In this document: positions 45,628-54,786 of the stretch, one piece after another
How positions within the stretch are numbered: position 1 is the first letter of the stretch
Layout: every line of letters starts with the position of its first letter
The notes under the pieces: model-generated
Told to the model about the DNA's origin: nothing
Database searches by the model: none
Seen by the model: the letters and a program-made list of their open reading frames with translations, nothing else
Assembly: GCA_022788105.1 (NCBI GenBank)
Contig: JALEVZ010000057.1
Coordinates: forward strand, 1 to 55,112
Reading direction: 5' to 3'
Origin: Prevotella sp.
Lineage (GTDB): Bacteria > Bacteroidota > Bacteroidia > Bacteroidales > Bacteroidaceae
DNA: 55,112 bases
Translations under genes and position numbers: made by a program

Positions 45628-47526
45628 CTACCCTTCTATCGCGTTGTTTACACGTCTGTACTCGGCAGGGGTTAGTCCAAACTTCTCGGAGAACAGGCGG
45701 TAGAACGTCTGACGCACCGGGAAGCCGCAGTCTACGGCTATGGCTTCAACCGAGTAGTTGGGGTTGTTGCAAAGCTGGGAGGCAGCGTAGTCGAGACGCA
45801 TGTCGTTGATATAGCGCGTGAACGACTTGTCGGAGTACTGCATAAAGAGCAGCGCGAAACGGTTTTTGGAGACGCCGAGCAGCGCGGACAGCTCGTCGCG
45901 AGTGAGCCTGGGCTTGAGGAACAGGCGCTCGTTCAGTATGCGCTGTTCGAGCTGTAGGAAGAGGCGGTGGCTCTTCTCATCCTGGTCTGTCGGCGAAGTG
46001 GCGGCTGAGGAGCAGGCAGAGACAGTGGTGCATGGCGCGGCGGCGGCAGACGTAGCGGCTGATATAGTGGCGGCGTGGTCGGCTGCTGCGGTCGAAGGTG
46101 CGCCAGACGGTGTCGCGCCACCTGACTGCCGGTTCAGAAGAAACGCCAATTGTTCCTTGTACGCAAGCAACTCCTTAATGGTGGATATGGCGGCGCGGTT
46201 CTTACGACGTATGATGCGGTTGTAGCTGAGCACACGCAGGGTCAGCGCCACAAACGCGATGAGCAGCACGGTGACAAGCACCGCTACCGTGCGACTGGTA
46301 CGCAGGTCACGCGCCTGTTTGTCGAGGCGTAGATCCTTGTACTTGGAGTCGAGCATCTCGCTTATGGCTATGGCGTTTTGGCGCTTTATGCGCTGCGTCA
46401 GACTGTCGTTGAGAGTGACGATGCGCAGCCCCGTGGCGGCGGACTCGCGGTAGTAACCCTCACAGTAGAGCGCCTTTGCCATGTTGGGCAGCAGCGTGCG
46501 CACGTAGTAGTAGTTCACGGTGTCGCGCTCCTGCTTGACGAAGTTTGCTTCTTCTTCGCGCAGCTTTTCTATGGCTTCGCCGTAGCGACGCTCCTCCATG
46601 AGATAAGGCACAAGGTAGGTCACGCCCGCAGGCGTATGGGCTATAGCGGTGGCGGTGAGGCGGTTGTAGAAGTCAAACGCCCGCGCCCTGTCGCCGAGAC
46701 GACGGAACGTGACGGCATAGATGGCGCAGAAGATGGCGGTGGCACGGTCGTTGCCGCCGTCGATACCTTCGTTTTTGAGCTTCAACATGCCGTCGAGGGC
46801 AGCCTTGAAGTCGTTGTACATGTCGCCGACGGCGCTGTAGCGGTGGTTGTTGAGCAACACATTGGCTTTCTGCGAATAGATGTCGACGAGGTCGCTCCAG
46901 TCGTCCCACGTGCCGCTGTTGCCGACCTCGCGCTTGAACAGACCGATGGCACGGTCGAAACTCTCTATTGCCTGACTCAATCTACCTGTCTCGCTCTCGC
47001 ACATGGCTTTCACATTGAGCATAAGGGCTTCCTTGCCGCCGTCTTTGAGGCTGCGCGCCATGCTGATGCCAAGCTCTGTGCTGCGCAGACATCGGTCATA
47101 GGCGCCACACTTAAAATACTGGTATGCGAGCACCGTGAGCACCTTCAGACGGCGCGACGGCTTTGAAGAGAGCGAGCTGTCGGAATAGGCTGTCAAGGCG
47201 TAGTGCAGCGCTTTCCCGTTGTCGTTGCCCGAATTGTTGTAGACAACGGCGCGCAGGGCGTTGATGTCGTAGGCGGGCATAATCTTACGACGCTCAACGC
47301 TGTCGAGCATGTCGAGTGCCAGTCTCGGCTGCTTCATGCTTATAGCCTTAATGTATTCTACCGTCTTGACGTTTTTTTCAAGGGTGTCGGCACCGTCGTC
47401 GCCACGGCCTTCTCTCCCGCCGCATGACAACAGCGTGAGAAAAGCGGCTAACAGCAGCAACACATGTGCCCGGAGGGACACACGGTTGACGGCGGTCGTG
47501 TTGTGATGGAGTGTCTTGTCTGACAT
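45628..47526 (-). CDS. Membrane-spanning TPR sensor with C-terminal AraC domain
   Basis: 632 residues. Hydrophobic N-terminus LLLLAAFLTLLSCGG, which could be a lipobox or signal anchor. TPR-like helices (about 50-400), transmembrane segment at about 412-433 (VAVLVTVLLIAFVALTLRVL), an Ala/Thr/Ser-rich linker and an AraC domain (about 530-632; LSALLGVSKNRFALLF and VEAIAVDCGFPVRQTFYRLFSEKFGLTPAEYRR). Same architecture as the protein at 15141. It may control the neighbouring PUL or GDPD gene; the target is not shown. Confidence 0.85.
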   Translation of the reverse strand: MSDKTLHHNTTAVNRVSLRAHVLLLLAAFLTLLSCGGREGRGDDGADTLEKNVKTVEYIKAISMKQPRLALDMLDSVERRKIMPAYDINALRAVVYNNSGNDNGKALHYALTAYSDSSLSSKPSRRLKVLTVLAYQYFKCGAYDRCLRSTELGISMARSLKDGGKEALMLNVKAMCESETGRLSQAIESFDRAIGLFKREVGNSGTWDDWSDLVDIYSQKANVLLNNHRYSAVGDMYNDFKAALDGMLKLKNEGIDGGNDRATAIFCAIYAVTFRRLGDRARAFDFYNRLTATAIAHTPAGVTYLVPYLMEERRYGEAIEKLREEEANFVKQERDTVNYYYVRTLLPNMAKALYCEGYYRESAATGLRIVTLNDSLTQRIKRQNAIAISEMLDSKYKDLRLDKQARDLRTSRTVAVLVTVLLIAFVALTLRVLSYNRIIRRKNRAAISTIKELLAYKEQLAFLLNRQSGGATPSGAPSTAAADHAATISAATSAAAAPCTTVSACSSAATSPTDQDEKSHRLFLQLEQRILNERLFLKPRLTRDELSALLGVSKNRFALLFMQYSDKSFTRYINDMRLDYAASQLCNNPNYSVEAIAVDCGFPVRQTFYRLFSEKFGLTPAEYRRVNNAIEG

Positions 47527-47664
47527 AGTTATATGTTTATGGGGATTGTTAATCGTATATGTCTGTACATTGATTTGGGTCTTTTGGCAACTTTACTTCG
47601 CGTCCTTCAGCGTCGGATTATGAACCTACCAGACGCGGTTCGCGATTTTTTGCCAATTTCTCCA

Positions 47665-47696
47665 CAAATCTATGAAAAAAAGCCCATGTTCCCAAG
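47665..47696 (-). promoter_or_regulatory. Two-box promoter of the TPR/AraC gene
   Basis: Minus-strand CTTG (47693-47696), 20 bp, TAGATTTG (47665-47672). Leader about 130 bases. Confidence 0.6.
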
Positions 47697-48094
47697 CCGA
47701 CGCGAGCTTATTTTCTTTTTTCGCTTTTTTTCGCCTTTTCACGACTGACATATCGTACAAATGTTGTCTTTTGTAAATTTAAAGATGCCCGAAATTGTGA
47801 CATCCGATTTTACAAGTCCGCAACGACAGCGGCGACACATGTGCGTAGATTCGACGCCTATAGCTTGTAATATTAGCGTTTATATTTACAAATTTCTACA
47901 AAAACAGAAAGCAAAGAAAGCAAATTAAGCGAAAATTCATGTTGCAAATCTGTTTTTCGTGTCACAAAAAGACGTAGCGATGTAACAAAACATCAATCGA
48001 CATATCGCGACACAAGAGGCAACGTTTTTTCGCCCCAGAGAAATTTTTTGCGACAATGACGAGACCAACGTGTTACATCCGCAGTTACAAAAAA
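47697..48094. other. AT-rich non-coding stretch
   Basis: No gene, terminator or repeat family recognised; contains several ACAAA and GCGACA words. Confidence 0.5.
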
Positions 48095-48126
48095 TTTGCA
48101 AAAGAATCGCATTTTCGCTAATTTTG
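48095..48126 (+). promoter_or_regulatory. Consensus promoter upstream of two tiny reading frames
   Basis: TTTG (48095-48098), 20 bp, TAATTTTG (48119-48126), a full match to the Bacteroidetes consensus, with no annotated gene for 850 bp. Confidence 0.65.
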
Positions 48127-48209
48127 CAAAATACTGAAACACGGATAAAGTGTTCTGAAAGGCGAGCGTCTTATGTACGCCCGACAAGAAAGGAAAAGTA
48201 TTCCAACAG

Positions 48210-48281
48210 ATGAAGAATCTGTACACATCAACTCATAGTACACCAATTAAGAAGAATAGCGTTTATTCGCACACCAGTTAA
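48210..48281 (+). CDS. Possible 23-residue leader peptide
   Basis: MKNLYTSTHS...SVYSHTS. An A/G-rich stretch AAGGAAAAG ends 12 bp upstream. Its TAA overlaps the next ATG (TAATG), suggesting coupling. Confidence 0.3.
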   Translation: MKNLYTSTHSTPIKKNSVYSHTS

Positions 48282-48442
48282 TGAGAATCGCTGACAGCCA
48301 TAACAGCAAGTCCGAGAACAGGACTTCTGCAATGGCTGCAGCAAAAAAACAAAGCTGGAGAACGAAATTAATGCAAGAAGGGGAAAAACAACAGTCAAAA
48401 GACATGACTTCCAATCACAAACCGAAAGATTTCTACTCATAA
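48281..48442 (+). CDS. Possible 53-residue Lys/Ser/Asn-rich small protein
   Basis: Starts MRIADSHNSKSENR, ends NHKPKDFYS; hydrophilic and basic, with no known domain. Overlaps the preceding small frame by one base and lies 155 bp behind a consensus promoter. Coding status unproven; the transcript could also be non-coding. Confidence 0.35.
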   Translation: MRIADSHNSKSENRTSAMAAAKKQSWRTKLMQEGEKQQSKDMTSNHKPKDFYS

Positions 48443-48636
48443 ATATAAAGACAAGACTAATTAAGTTTTATGTATTATTGTTTTAATCGTGTTTTTTATT
48501 TGTCTAAAGTAATTGCCGATAAGGCATATGCATGTATGGGGTGACTGTCCTCGCGAGAAGTGGGTCATCCCGTTTTTTATGCCCATCAGCGACGTATTGA
48601 CACGGCTGTATAGACTCACGATTTTATCTTCCCTAC

Positions 48637-48746
48637 CCTACAGCCATCTCCTCTCTACCTCAGAATATTCCCCTCTATTCCCCACTATTTTCTCTTCTCT
48701 ACCCCACTATTTTCTCTCCGCTATTCCACGCTCGTTTCTGTCATAT
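48637..48746. repeat. 22-bp tandem array, pyrimidine-rich (5 units)
   Basis: Units begin at 48637, 48659, 48681, 48703 and 48725. The third and fourth share CCCACTATTTTCTCT. It lies upstream of the rimP promoter. Confidence 0.75.
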
Positions 48747-48821
48747 AGCAAGCCCGTTTCGCCACTTTTCGCCCAAAACGTGAGGGAGAAGTGACGAAAT
48801 TGCAAGAAAAAGGTGAAAATA

Positions 48822-48853
48822 TTTGCTTACGTACAAAAAATGTCGTAACTTTG
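48822..48853 (+). promoter_or_regulatory. Consensus promoter of rimP-nusA-infB
   Basis: TTTG (48822-48825), 20 bp, TAACTTTG (48846-48853). Transcription would begin near 48860, just before the hairpin. Confidence 0.7.
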
Positions 48854-48867
48854 CACCATTCAGTGGA

Positions 48868-48899
48868 ATGAGGGGCTCCGAGAGGGCTCCTCATTTTTT
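48868..48899 (+). terminator. Terminator-like hairpin right after the rimP promoter (attenuator candidate)
   Basis: An 11-bp stem with two G-U pairs (48868-48878 with 48884-48894, loop CGAGA) followed by six T (48894-48899). It would stop most transcripts after about 40 nt unless read through. Confidence 0.7.
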
Positions 48900-48979
48900 A
48901 GTTATTATTATCAAACTGTATTCACACGGCGTGGAAAATCCACGGGAGAATGAAGGACTACACGCCCCAAACAAAATGT

Positions 48980-49447
48980 ATGATAAGCAAAGACACCGTT
49001 AAAAAGATTGTCGAGGAGTGGCTCGAAGACAAGGAATATTTCCTGGTAAACATCGAGATTAGCCCCGATGACAAGATTGTAGTGGAAATCGACCACGCCG
49101 ATGGAGTGTGGATTGAAGACTGCGTGGAGCTCAGCCGCTTCATTGAAGAGCACCTCAGCCGCGATGAAGAAGACTACGAACTGGAAGTGGGCTCGGCAGG
49201 ACTGGGACAGCCCTTCAAGGTGCCGCAGCAGTACGAGTGCTTCGTAGGCAAAGACGTGGAAGTGCTCGACGGCGACGGCAAGAAGTACAAGGGACTGCTC
49301 AAGAGCGTCGACGGCAACGACTTCGTTGTCACAACACAAGAAAAGGTGAAGGTGGAAGGAAAGAAACGTCCACAACTCATGGACGTAGACCATACATTCC
49401 AGATGGACAAAGTGAAATATACAAAATATCTAATAAGTTTCAAGTAA
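48980..49447 (+). CDS. rimP: Ribosome maturation factor RimP
   Basis: 155 residues from MISKDTVKKIVEEWL. An ATG at 48950 would add ten residues not seen in relatives. Conserved DDKIVVEIDHADGVWIEDCVELSRFIE and ELEVGSAGLGQPFK. Assists 30S subunit maturation. First gene of the classical rimP-nusA-infB operon, four bases before nusA. Confidence 0.95.
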   Translation: MISKDTVKKIVEEWLEDKEYFLVNIEISPDDKIVVEIDHADGVWIEDCVELSRFIEEHLSRDEEDYELEVGSAGLGQPFKVPQQYECFVGKDVEVLDGDGKKYKGLLKSVDGNDFVVTTQEKVKVEGKKRPQLMDVDHTFQMDKVKYTKYLISFK

Positions 49448-49451
49448 AGCT

Positions 49452-50714
49452 ATGGCAGCAACAAAGAAAGAAGATACCGTAAGCATGTTCGACTCCTTCA
49501 AGGAGTTTAAGGAAACAAAGAACATCGACCGCACCACACTCGTAAGCGTGCTGGAGGAGAGTTTCCGTAACGTGCTCGCAAAGATTTTCGGTAGCGACGA
49601 GAACTTCGACGTCATCGTAAACCCCGACAAGGGCGACTTCGAGATATACCGCAACCGCGTGGTTGTGGCCGACAGCGAGGTGCAAGACGAGAACAAAGAG
49701 ATCTCCCTCACCGAGGCACAGAAGATTGAACCCGACTATGAGGTGGGCGAAGACGTGTCTGAGGCAGTGGACTTCACAAAGTTCGGACGCCGCGCCATTT
49801 TGAACTTGCGCCAGACACTGGCATCGAAGGTGCTGGAGCTTGAGCACGACTCACTGTATAATAAATACAAGGATCGCGTGGGACAGGTCATCGCAGGTGA
49901 GGTGTACCAGGTATGGAAGCGCGAGGTGCTCGTAGTAGACGACGAGAACAACGAGCTTATCCTCCCCAAGTCGGAGCAGATTCCGAGCGACGTGTACCGC
50001 AAGGGCGAGACCGTGCGTGCCGTCATCGAGCGCGTCGACAACGAGAACAACAACCCCAAAATCATACTCTCGCGCACCAGCCCCACATTCCTTCAGCGAT
50101 TGCTCGAGGCTGAGGTACCCGAGATTGCAGACGGACTCATCAGCATACGACGCATCGCCCGCATGCCGGGAGAGCGCGCCAAGATTGCCGTTGAGAGCTA
50201 CGACGAGCGCATAGACCCCGTTGGAGCATGCGTGGGTGTTAAGGGTAGCCGCGTTCACGGCATCGTGCGTGAGCTTGGAAACGAAAACATCGACGTCATA
50301 AACTGGACCGCCAACATCAAGCTTTTCATACAGCGCGCCCTTTCGCCCGCCAAGGTTTCAAGCATCAATGTTGACGAAGAGAACCACAAGGCAGAAGTGT
50401 TCCTCCAGCCACAGGAGGTTAGTCTCGCCATCGGACGTGGCGGCTTGAACATCAAACTCGCGTCAATGCTCACCGAATACACCATCGACGTGTTCCGTGA
50501 GGTAAACGGTGAGGAGGAGGATGAGGACATCTACCTCGACGAGTTCGCCGACGAGATTGACCAGTGGGTAATCGATGCCATCAAGTCCATAGGTCTTGAC
50601 ACGGCAAAGGCAGTGCTCAACGCACCGAGAGAGATGCTCGTAGAAAAGGCCGACCTCGAAGAAGAGACCGTAGACCACGTGCTCAACGTGCTCCGCGCAG
50701 AGTTCGAGAAGTAA
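49452..50714 (+). CDS. nusA: Transcription factor NusA
   Basis: 420 residues. N-terminal RNA polymerase-binding domain (about 1-125), S1 domain (about 130-200, RVGQVIAGEVYQVW), then KH domains with GACVGVKGSRVHGIVRELGNENIDVI and LAIGRGGLNIKLA. A short C-terminal region lacks the acidic repeats of E. coli NusA, as usual in this phylum. It controls pausing and termination, which makes the hairpin in its own operon leader a possible autoregulatory target. Confidence 0.97.
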   Translation: MAATKKEDTVSMFDSFKEFKETKNIDRTTLVSVLEESFRNVLAKIFGSDENFDVIVNPDKGDFEIYRNRVVVADSEVQDENKEISLTEAQKIEPDYEVGEDVSEAVDFTKFGRRAILNLRQTLASKVLELEHDSLYNKYKDRVGQVIAGEVYQVWKREVLVVDDENNELILPKSEQIPSDVYRKGETVRAVIERVDNENNNPKIILSRTSPTFLQRLLEAEVPEIADGLISIRRIARMPGERAKIAVESYDERIDPVGACVGVKGSRVHGIVRELGNENIDVINWTANIKLFIQRALSPAKVSSINVDEENHKAEVFLQPQEVSLAIGRGGLNIKLASMLTEYTIDVFREVNGEEEDEDIYLDEFADEIDQWVIDAIKSIGLDTAKAVLNAPREMLVEKADLEEETVDHVLNVLRAEFEK

Positions 50715-50736
50715 CGGACAAGACCCTAACGCCGGA

Positions 50737-50920
50737 TGCAAACGCTGCGTAACACAGCATGAAGTGCTACAAAGCGCGACGCAAAGCATTGCAACACACT
50801 GCATGAAGCGCTGCAAAGCGCGACACAAAGCATTGCAACACACTGCATGAAGCGCTACAAAACGCGACGCAAAGTATTGCAACACACTGCATGAAGCGCT
50901 GCAAAACGCGCCGGCAAAGC
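50737..50920. repeat. 22/44-bp tandem array between nusA and infB
   Basis: About eight 22-bp units with a 44-bp higher-order period; 44-bp copies begin at 50759, 50803, 50847 and 50891 (last partial). Core ATGAAGCGCTGCAAAGCGCG alternates with CAAAGCATTGCAACACACTGC-like halves. It is transcribed within the operon. The reading frames in it are repetitive and rejected. 50921-51135 holds nothing further. Confidence 0.85.
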
Positions 50921-51135
50921 CTCTGAGCTGCAGCTCCATAAACGGAGTCTCGGCTCGCCCCTACCCCGTCGGGACACCCGCGCGAGGGCACGGACAGAAA
51001 TTATTCACAGACAAAAAACGACAAAACTATATGCGCAATGGCGCAGCTGCCACACACCGGGGCATAGAGAGAGGCTTGCACCCGGCACCACAAAGAGTAG
51101 GCACCGCCACGCATGATGAACGATAAAATCACAGA

Positions 51136-54036
51136 ATGAGCATCAGGTTAAACAAAGCATTAAGCGAATTGAACATAGGACTTCAAACGGCAGTTGAATT
51201 CCTTGAGAAGAGAAGTGAACTGGGAGAGGTAAAACAGGAGTTGAGTTTCAAACTCAACGACCAGCAGTACAGCGCTCTGGTAGAAGCCTTCAAGCAGGAC
51301 AAGGAGGTGCGCTCGCAAGCCGAGAAGCTCCTCCAGAAGAAGCCTAAGGAGAAGAAGGCGATCAAGAGCCAGCCCAAAGACACCCGTGACGAGCATTTGG
51401 CAAGCACGGGCAAGCAGCAGTACACCCCGTTGGGAAAGATTGACCTCGACAGTTTAGGCAAGAAGCGAGCAGACAAAGCGCCTGTTGCTCACACTGCTAC
51501 AGACAAGGCGCAAAAGCCCGAGACTGCTGCCGTCAGTCACGAGGCCGCCAAGACAGTGAAGGCACAGCAGCCCGAAAGCGCACCTGCCGCAACAGCAGAG
51601 AGCAAGGCTGCCACCACCGTTGCGAAGCCCACAGAGCCTGCAACCAAGCCCGGGCAGTCAGCAACCAAGCCTGCACAGCCCGCAGAGAAGCCCGCACAGC
51701 CCGCCGCAGACACCAAGTCGCAGCCCACTGAGCAGCCTGCCGCAGCAGCAGAGGCACAGCCTGCCGCCGCCACAAGCCAGCCGACGAAGAGCGACGACAT
51801 CTTCACCACCAAGAGTGAGAAGAAGATGTTGAACGCCCCGAAGGTGAATGTGCTCGGCAAGATAGACCTCGCCACACTCAACCAGAGCACTCGTCCGAAG
51901 AAGAAGTCTAAGGAAGAGAAGCGCAAGGAGCGTGAGGAGAAGGCACAGCAGCAGCGCGACGGCAAGAAGAAACGTGAGCGTATAAATAAGGTTCGCGTCG
52001 ACATCAACGCCGCAGCCAACCAGCAGGGTAACCGCAACAATGGCGGTGGCAACAGCGCTGGAGGCAATGGCGGTGCTGGCAACGGCAAGAAGAAGAAGAA
52101 CCGCAACCGTAACCAGAAGCCGGCAGAGGTCAACGATGAAGACGTTGCACGCCAGGTGAAGGAGACACTCGCACGTCTTACCAGCAAGCAGAACCAGACA
52201 AAGAAGGGCGCCAAGTACCGTAAGGAGAAGCGCGAGGCTGCTCAAGAGAAGATGAACGAGGAGCGCCGCGAGGAGAAGAAGGAAAGCAAGACACTGAAGC
52301 TCACCGAGTTTGTGACCGTCAGCGAGCTGGCTACGATGATGAATACCAACGTAAACCAAGTCATCGGAACACTCATGAGCGTGGGCATCATGGTGTCAAT
52401 CAACCAGCGTCTCGACGCCGAGACCATCAACCTCGTAGCCGAAGAGTTCGGCTTCAAGACCGAATATGTCAGCGCAGAGGTGCAGGAGGCCATCACAGAA
52501 GAGGCAGATGACGAGAACGATCTCGTCCCCCGCGCTCCTATTGTGACCGTAATGGGCCACGTAGACCACGGTAAGACATCGCTGCTCGACTACATACGCA
52601 AGACCAATGTGATTGCTGGCGAGGCCGGCGGCATCACACAGCACATCGGTGCATATAACGTTAAGCTCGAAGACGGACGTCGCATCACATTCCTCGACAC
52701 CCCTGGCCACGAGGCGTTCACCGCCATGCGTGCCCGTGGTGCACAGGTTACCGACATCGCCATCATCATTATCGCCGCCGACGACGCCGTGATGCCCACC
52801 ACCAAGGAGGCCATCGCCCACGCCCAGGCAGCCAATGTGCCGATGGTGTTTGCCATCAACAAGATAGACAAACCCGGCGCAAACCCCGACCGAGTGCGTG
52901 AGGAGCTTGCCGCAATGAACCTCCTCGTCGAGGAGTGGGGCGGCAAATACCAGTGCCAGGAAATCAGTGCAAAGAAAGGCATCGGCGTAAAAGAGCTGCT
53001 CGAGAAGGTACTTCTCGAAGCAGAAATGCTCGACCTGAAGGCCAACCCCAACCGCAAAGCCACTGGTTCTATCATAGAGTCGTCGCTCGACAAGGGCCGC
53101 GGCTACGTGTCTACGGTGCTCGTAAGCAACGGTACGCTCTGCGTCGGCGACAACGTCATTGCCGGAACAAGCTGGGGTCGCATCAAAGCGATGTTCAACG
53201 AGCGTAACGCCCGCATCGAGAAAGCAGGCCCTGCAGAGCCCGCCATCATCTTGGGACTGAACGGAGCGCCGACCGCCGGCGACTCATTCCACGTGCTTGA
53301 GACAGAGCAGGAGGCGCGCGACATCGCCAACAAGCGCACACAGCTGCAGCGCGAGCAGAGTCTGCGCACACAGAAGCGTCTCACCCTCTCCGACATATCT
53401 CACCGCATAGCCCTCGGTTCATTCAAGGAGCTGAACATCATCGTAAAGGGCGACACCGACGGTTCTGTCGAGGCATTGAGCGACTCATTCATCAAGCTCT
53501 CTACAGAGAAGATTAAGGTGAACGTCATCTTCAAGGCAGTAGGTCAGATTTCGGAAAGCGACGTGACGCTTGCCGACGCTTCCGACGCCATCATCGTGGG
53601 CTTCCAGGTTCGTCCCTCGGCAGCCGCCCGCAAGCAGGCAGAGCAGGAAGGCGTTGAAATCAACACCTACTCTGTAATCTACGACGCCATCGACGACGTG
53701 ACATCTGCTATGGAAGGCATGCTCGACAAGGTGAAGAAGGAAGTTGTGACAGGCCAGGTAGAGGTGCGCGAGGTGTACAAGATCTCGAAGGTTGGTACCG
53801 TTGCAGGCTGTATGGTGACAGAAGGCAAGGTGCATCGCAACGACCGTGCCCGCGTGGTACGCGACGGTATTGTGGTCCACACCGCCGACATTGCAGCCCT
53901 GAAGCGCTACAAAGACGACGTTAAGGAGGTTGCCACCAACTTTGAGTGCGGTATCTCGCTCGTCAACTTCAACGACATTCAGGTCGGCGACGTGCTCGAA
54001 ACCTTCACCGAGATTGAAGTTAAGCAGACACTGTAA
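51136..54036 (+). CDS. infB: Translation initiation factor IF-2
   Basis: 966 residues. The N-terminal part (about 70-340) is low-complexity, rich in Ala, Pro, Lys, Gln and Gly, and includes a Gly/Asn-rich run. The IF-2 N-domain is at about 390-450. GTPase motifs are GHVDHGKT (474-481), DTPGHE and NKID, followed by beta-barrel domains and a conserved C-terminus. Brings initiator tRNA to the 30S subunit. Separated from nusA by 421 bp with a tandem array, longer than usual for this operon. Confidence 0.97.
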   Translation: MSIRLNKALSELNIGLQTAVEFLEKRSELGEVKQELSFKLNDQQYSALVEAFKQDKEVRSQAEKLLQKKPKEKKAIKSQPKDTRDEHLASTGKQQYTPLGKIDLDSLGKKRADKAPVAHTATDKAQKPETAAVSHEAAKTVKAQQPESAPAATAESKAATTVAKPTEPATKPGQSATKPAQPAEKPAQPAADTKSQPTEQPAAAAEAQPAAATSQPTKSDDIFTTKSEKKMLNAPKVNVLGKIDLATLNQSTRPKKKSKEEKRKEREEKAQQQRDGKKKRERINKVRVDINAAANQQGNRNNGGGNSAGGNGGAGNGKKKKNRNRNQKPAEVNDEDVARQVKETLARLTSKQNQTKKGAKYRKEKREAAQEKMNEERREEKKESKTLKLTEFVTVSELATMMNTNVNQVIGTLMSVGIMVSINQRLDAETINLVAEEFGFKTEYVSAEVQEAITEEADDENDLVPRAPIVTVMGHVDHGKTSLLDYIRKTNVIAGEAGGITQHIGAYNVKLEDGRRITFLDTPGHEAFTAMRARGAQVTDIAIIIIAADDAVMPTTKEAIAHAQAANVPMVFAINKIDKPGANPDRVREELAAMNLLVEEWGGKYQCQEISAKKGIGVKELLEKVLLEAEMLDLKANPNRKATGSIIESSLDKGRGYVSTVLVSNGTLCVGDNVIAGTSWGRIKAMFNERNARIEKAGPAEPAIILGLNGAPTAGDSFHVLETEQEARDIANKRTQLQREQSLRTQKRLTLSDISHRIALGSFKELNIIVKGDTDGSVEALSDSFIKLSTEKIKVNVIFKAVGQISESDVTLADASDAIIVGFQVRPSAAARKQAEQEGVEINTYSVIYDAIDDVTSAMEGMLDKVKKEVVTGQVEVREVYKISKVGTVAGCMVTEGKVHRNDRARVVRDGIVVHTADIAALKRYKDDVKEVATNFECGISLVNFNDIQVGDVLETFTEIEVKQTL

Positions 54037-54071
54037 CGCCACACAGAACAATACATACAACATCATAAGCG

Positions 54072-54109
54072 ATAGAGACAACCACCGTCAGGGGTTGTCT
54101 CTATTTTTG
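54072..54109 (+). terminator. Terminator of the rimP-nusA-infB operon
   Basis: 12-bp stem ATAGAGACAACC (54072-54083) with 54093-54104 and a T run at 54104-54108. Confidence 0.88.
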
Positions 54110-54345
54110 TTTATAGACCTCACGACCACGGGGCATCGTTGCCATCGGTTGGGAAAGGAAGAAAACAAAGCCGAAAATTATCAGCTAACGAAGCCGAAGG
54201 GAGTCAGCAAACAAAACACAGACCAACCCACACAAATACCACCCTTAGCCCTCTCCCTTTATTACCTCAAAAGCCGACAATACACAAAGAAAGCGCCACG
54301 CCCCTTTTCGTGACATTTTGCTACAATTTCGTCGCAAAATCTGAC
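54110..54345. other. Intergenic stretch before modular element G
   Basis: No gene seen. The right end (54308-54340) has GTGACATTTTGCTACAA, the outer arm also found beside copies C and D. Confidence 0.5.
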
Positions 54346-54475
54346 GCCAATTCTTAACGTCTGTTAAACGCCACATGATTTTCCCACTACGGCCCTTTGG
54401 CGACGTCACTACGGCCCTTTGACGTCGTCATTAAGCCCCTTTGACAACGCCAAAAGGCTGCTTTCATTTTGTCAA
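54346..54475 (+). repeat. 130-bp modular intergenic element, copy G
   Basis: GCCAATTC, TTAAC-GTCT-GTTAA, 17-bp gap ending TTCC, modules CACTACGGCCCTTTG twice then CATTAAGCCCCTTTG (spacers GCGACGT, ACGTCGT, ACAACGC), tail CAAAAGGCTGC and TTCATTTTGTCAA. Follows infB in the same direction. Confidence 0.88.
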
Positions 54476-54632
54476 CTGGGCAGAGAGTGCAGCCTTACGT
54501 TGCCCCACCATTTTTTCACCCGTCACCCGTTTTATCGCCATGAAAATTAGGCGAATCCGCCGTTCGTCCATACAAAAAAAGCGAACACCCCAAAAAAAGA
54601 GTTAATTCTTCGGATAATAGCCGCTTTATTCG

Positions 54633-54640
54633 TAATTTTG
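54633..54640 (+). promoter_or_regulatory. -7 box for sufB
   Basis: TAATTTTG followed by TACCC; leader about 140 bases. Confidence 0.55.
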
Positions 54641-54670
54641 TACCCTAAAGCCATTGGGGTAATTGTGTCC

Positions 54671-54736
54671 GCCCCACACCCCACCACGCCGCGCCACGCA
54701 CCCCACCGCGCTACGCCTCGTGCCCCCACGCTGCGC
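54671..54736. repeat. 22-bp tandem array in the sufB leader (3 units)
   Basis: Units begin at 54671, 54693 and 54715, sharing GCC and CCCCAC words. C-rich and less regular than others. Confidence 0.5.
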
Positions 54737-54786
54737 CCCACGCCCCACAAGACAGAGTAGAAAGACACTGCGAAATCAACAGATAA

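Noticed and set aside
48228..48440. 70-codon minus-strand frame with a hydrophobic stretch
   Set aside because: Overlaps the plus-strand transcript predicted from the 48119 promoter and has no promoter of its own.
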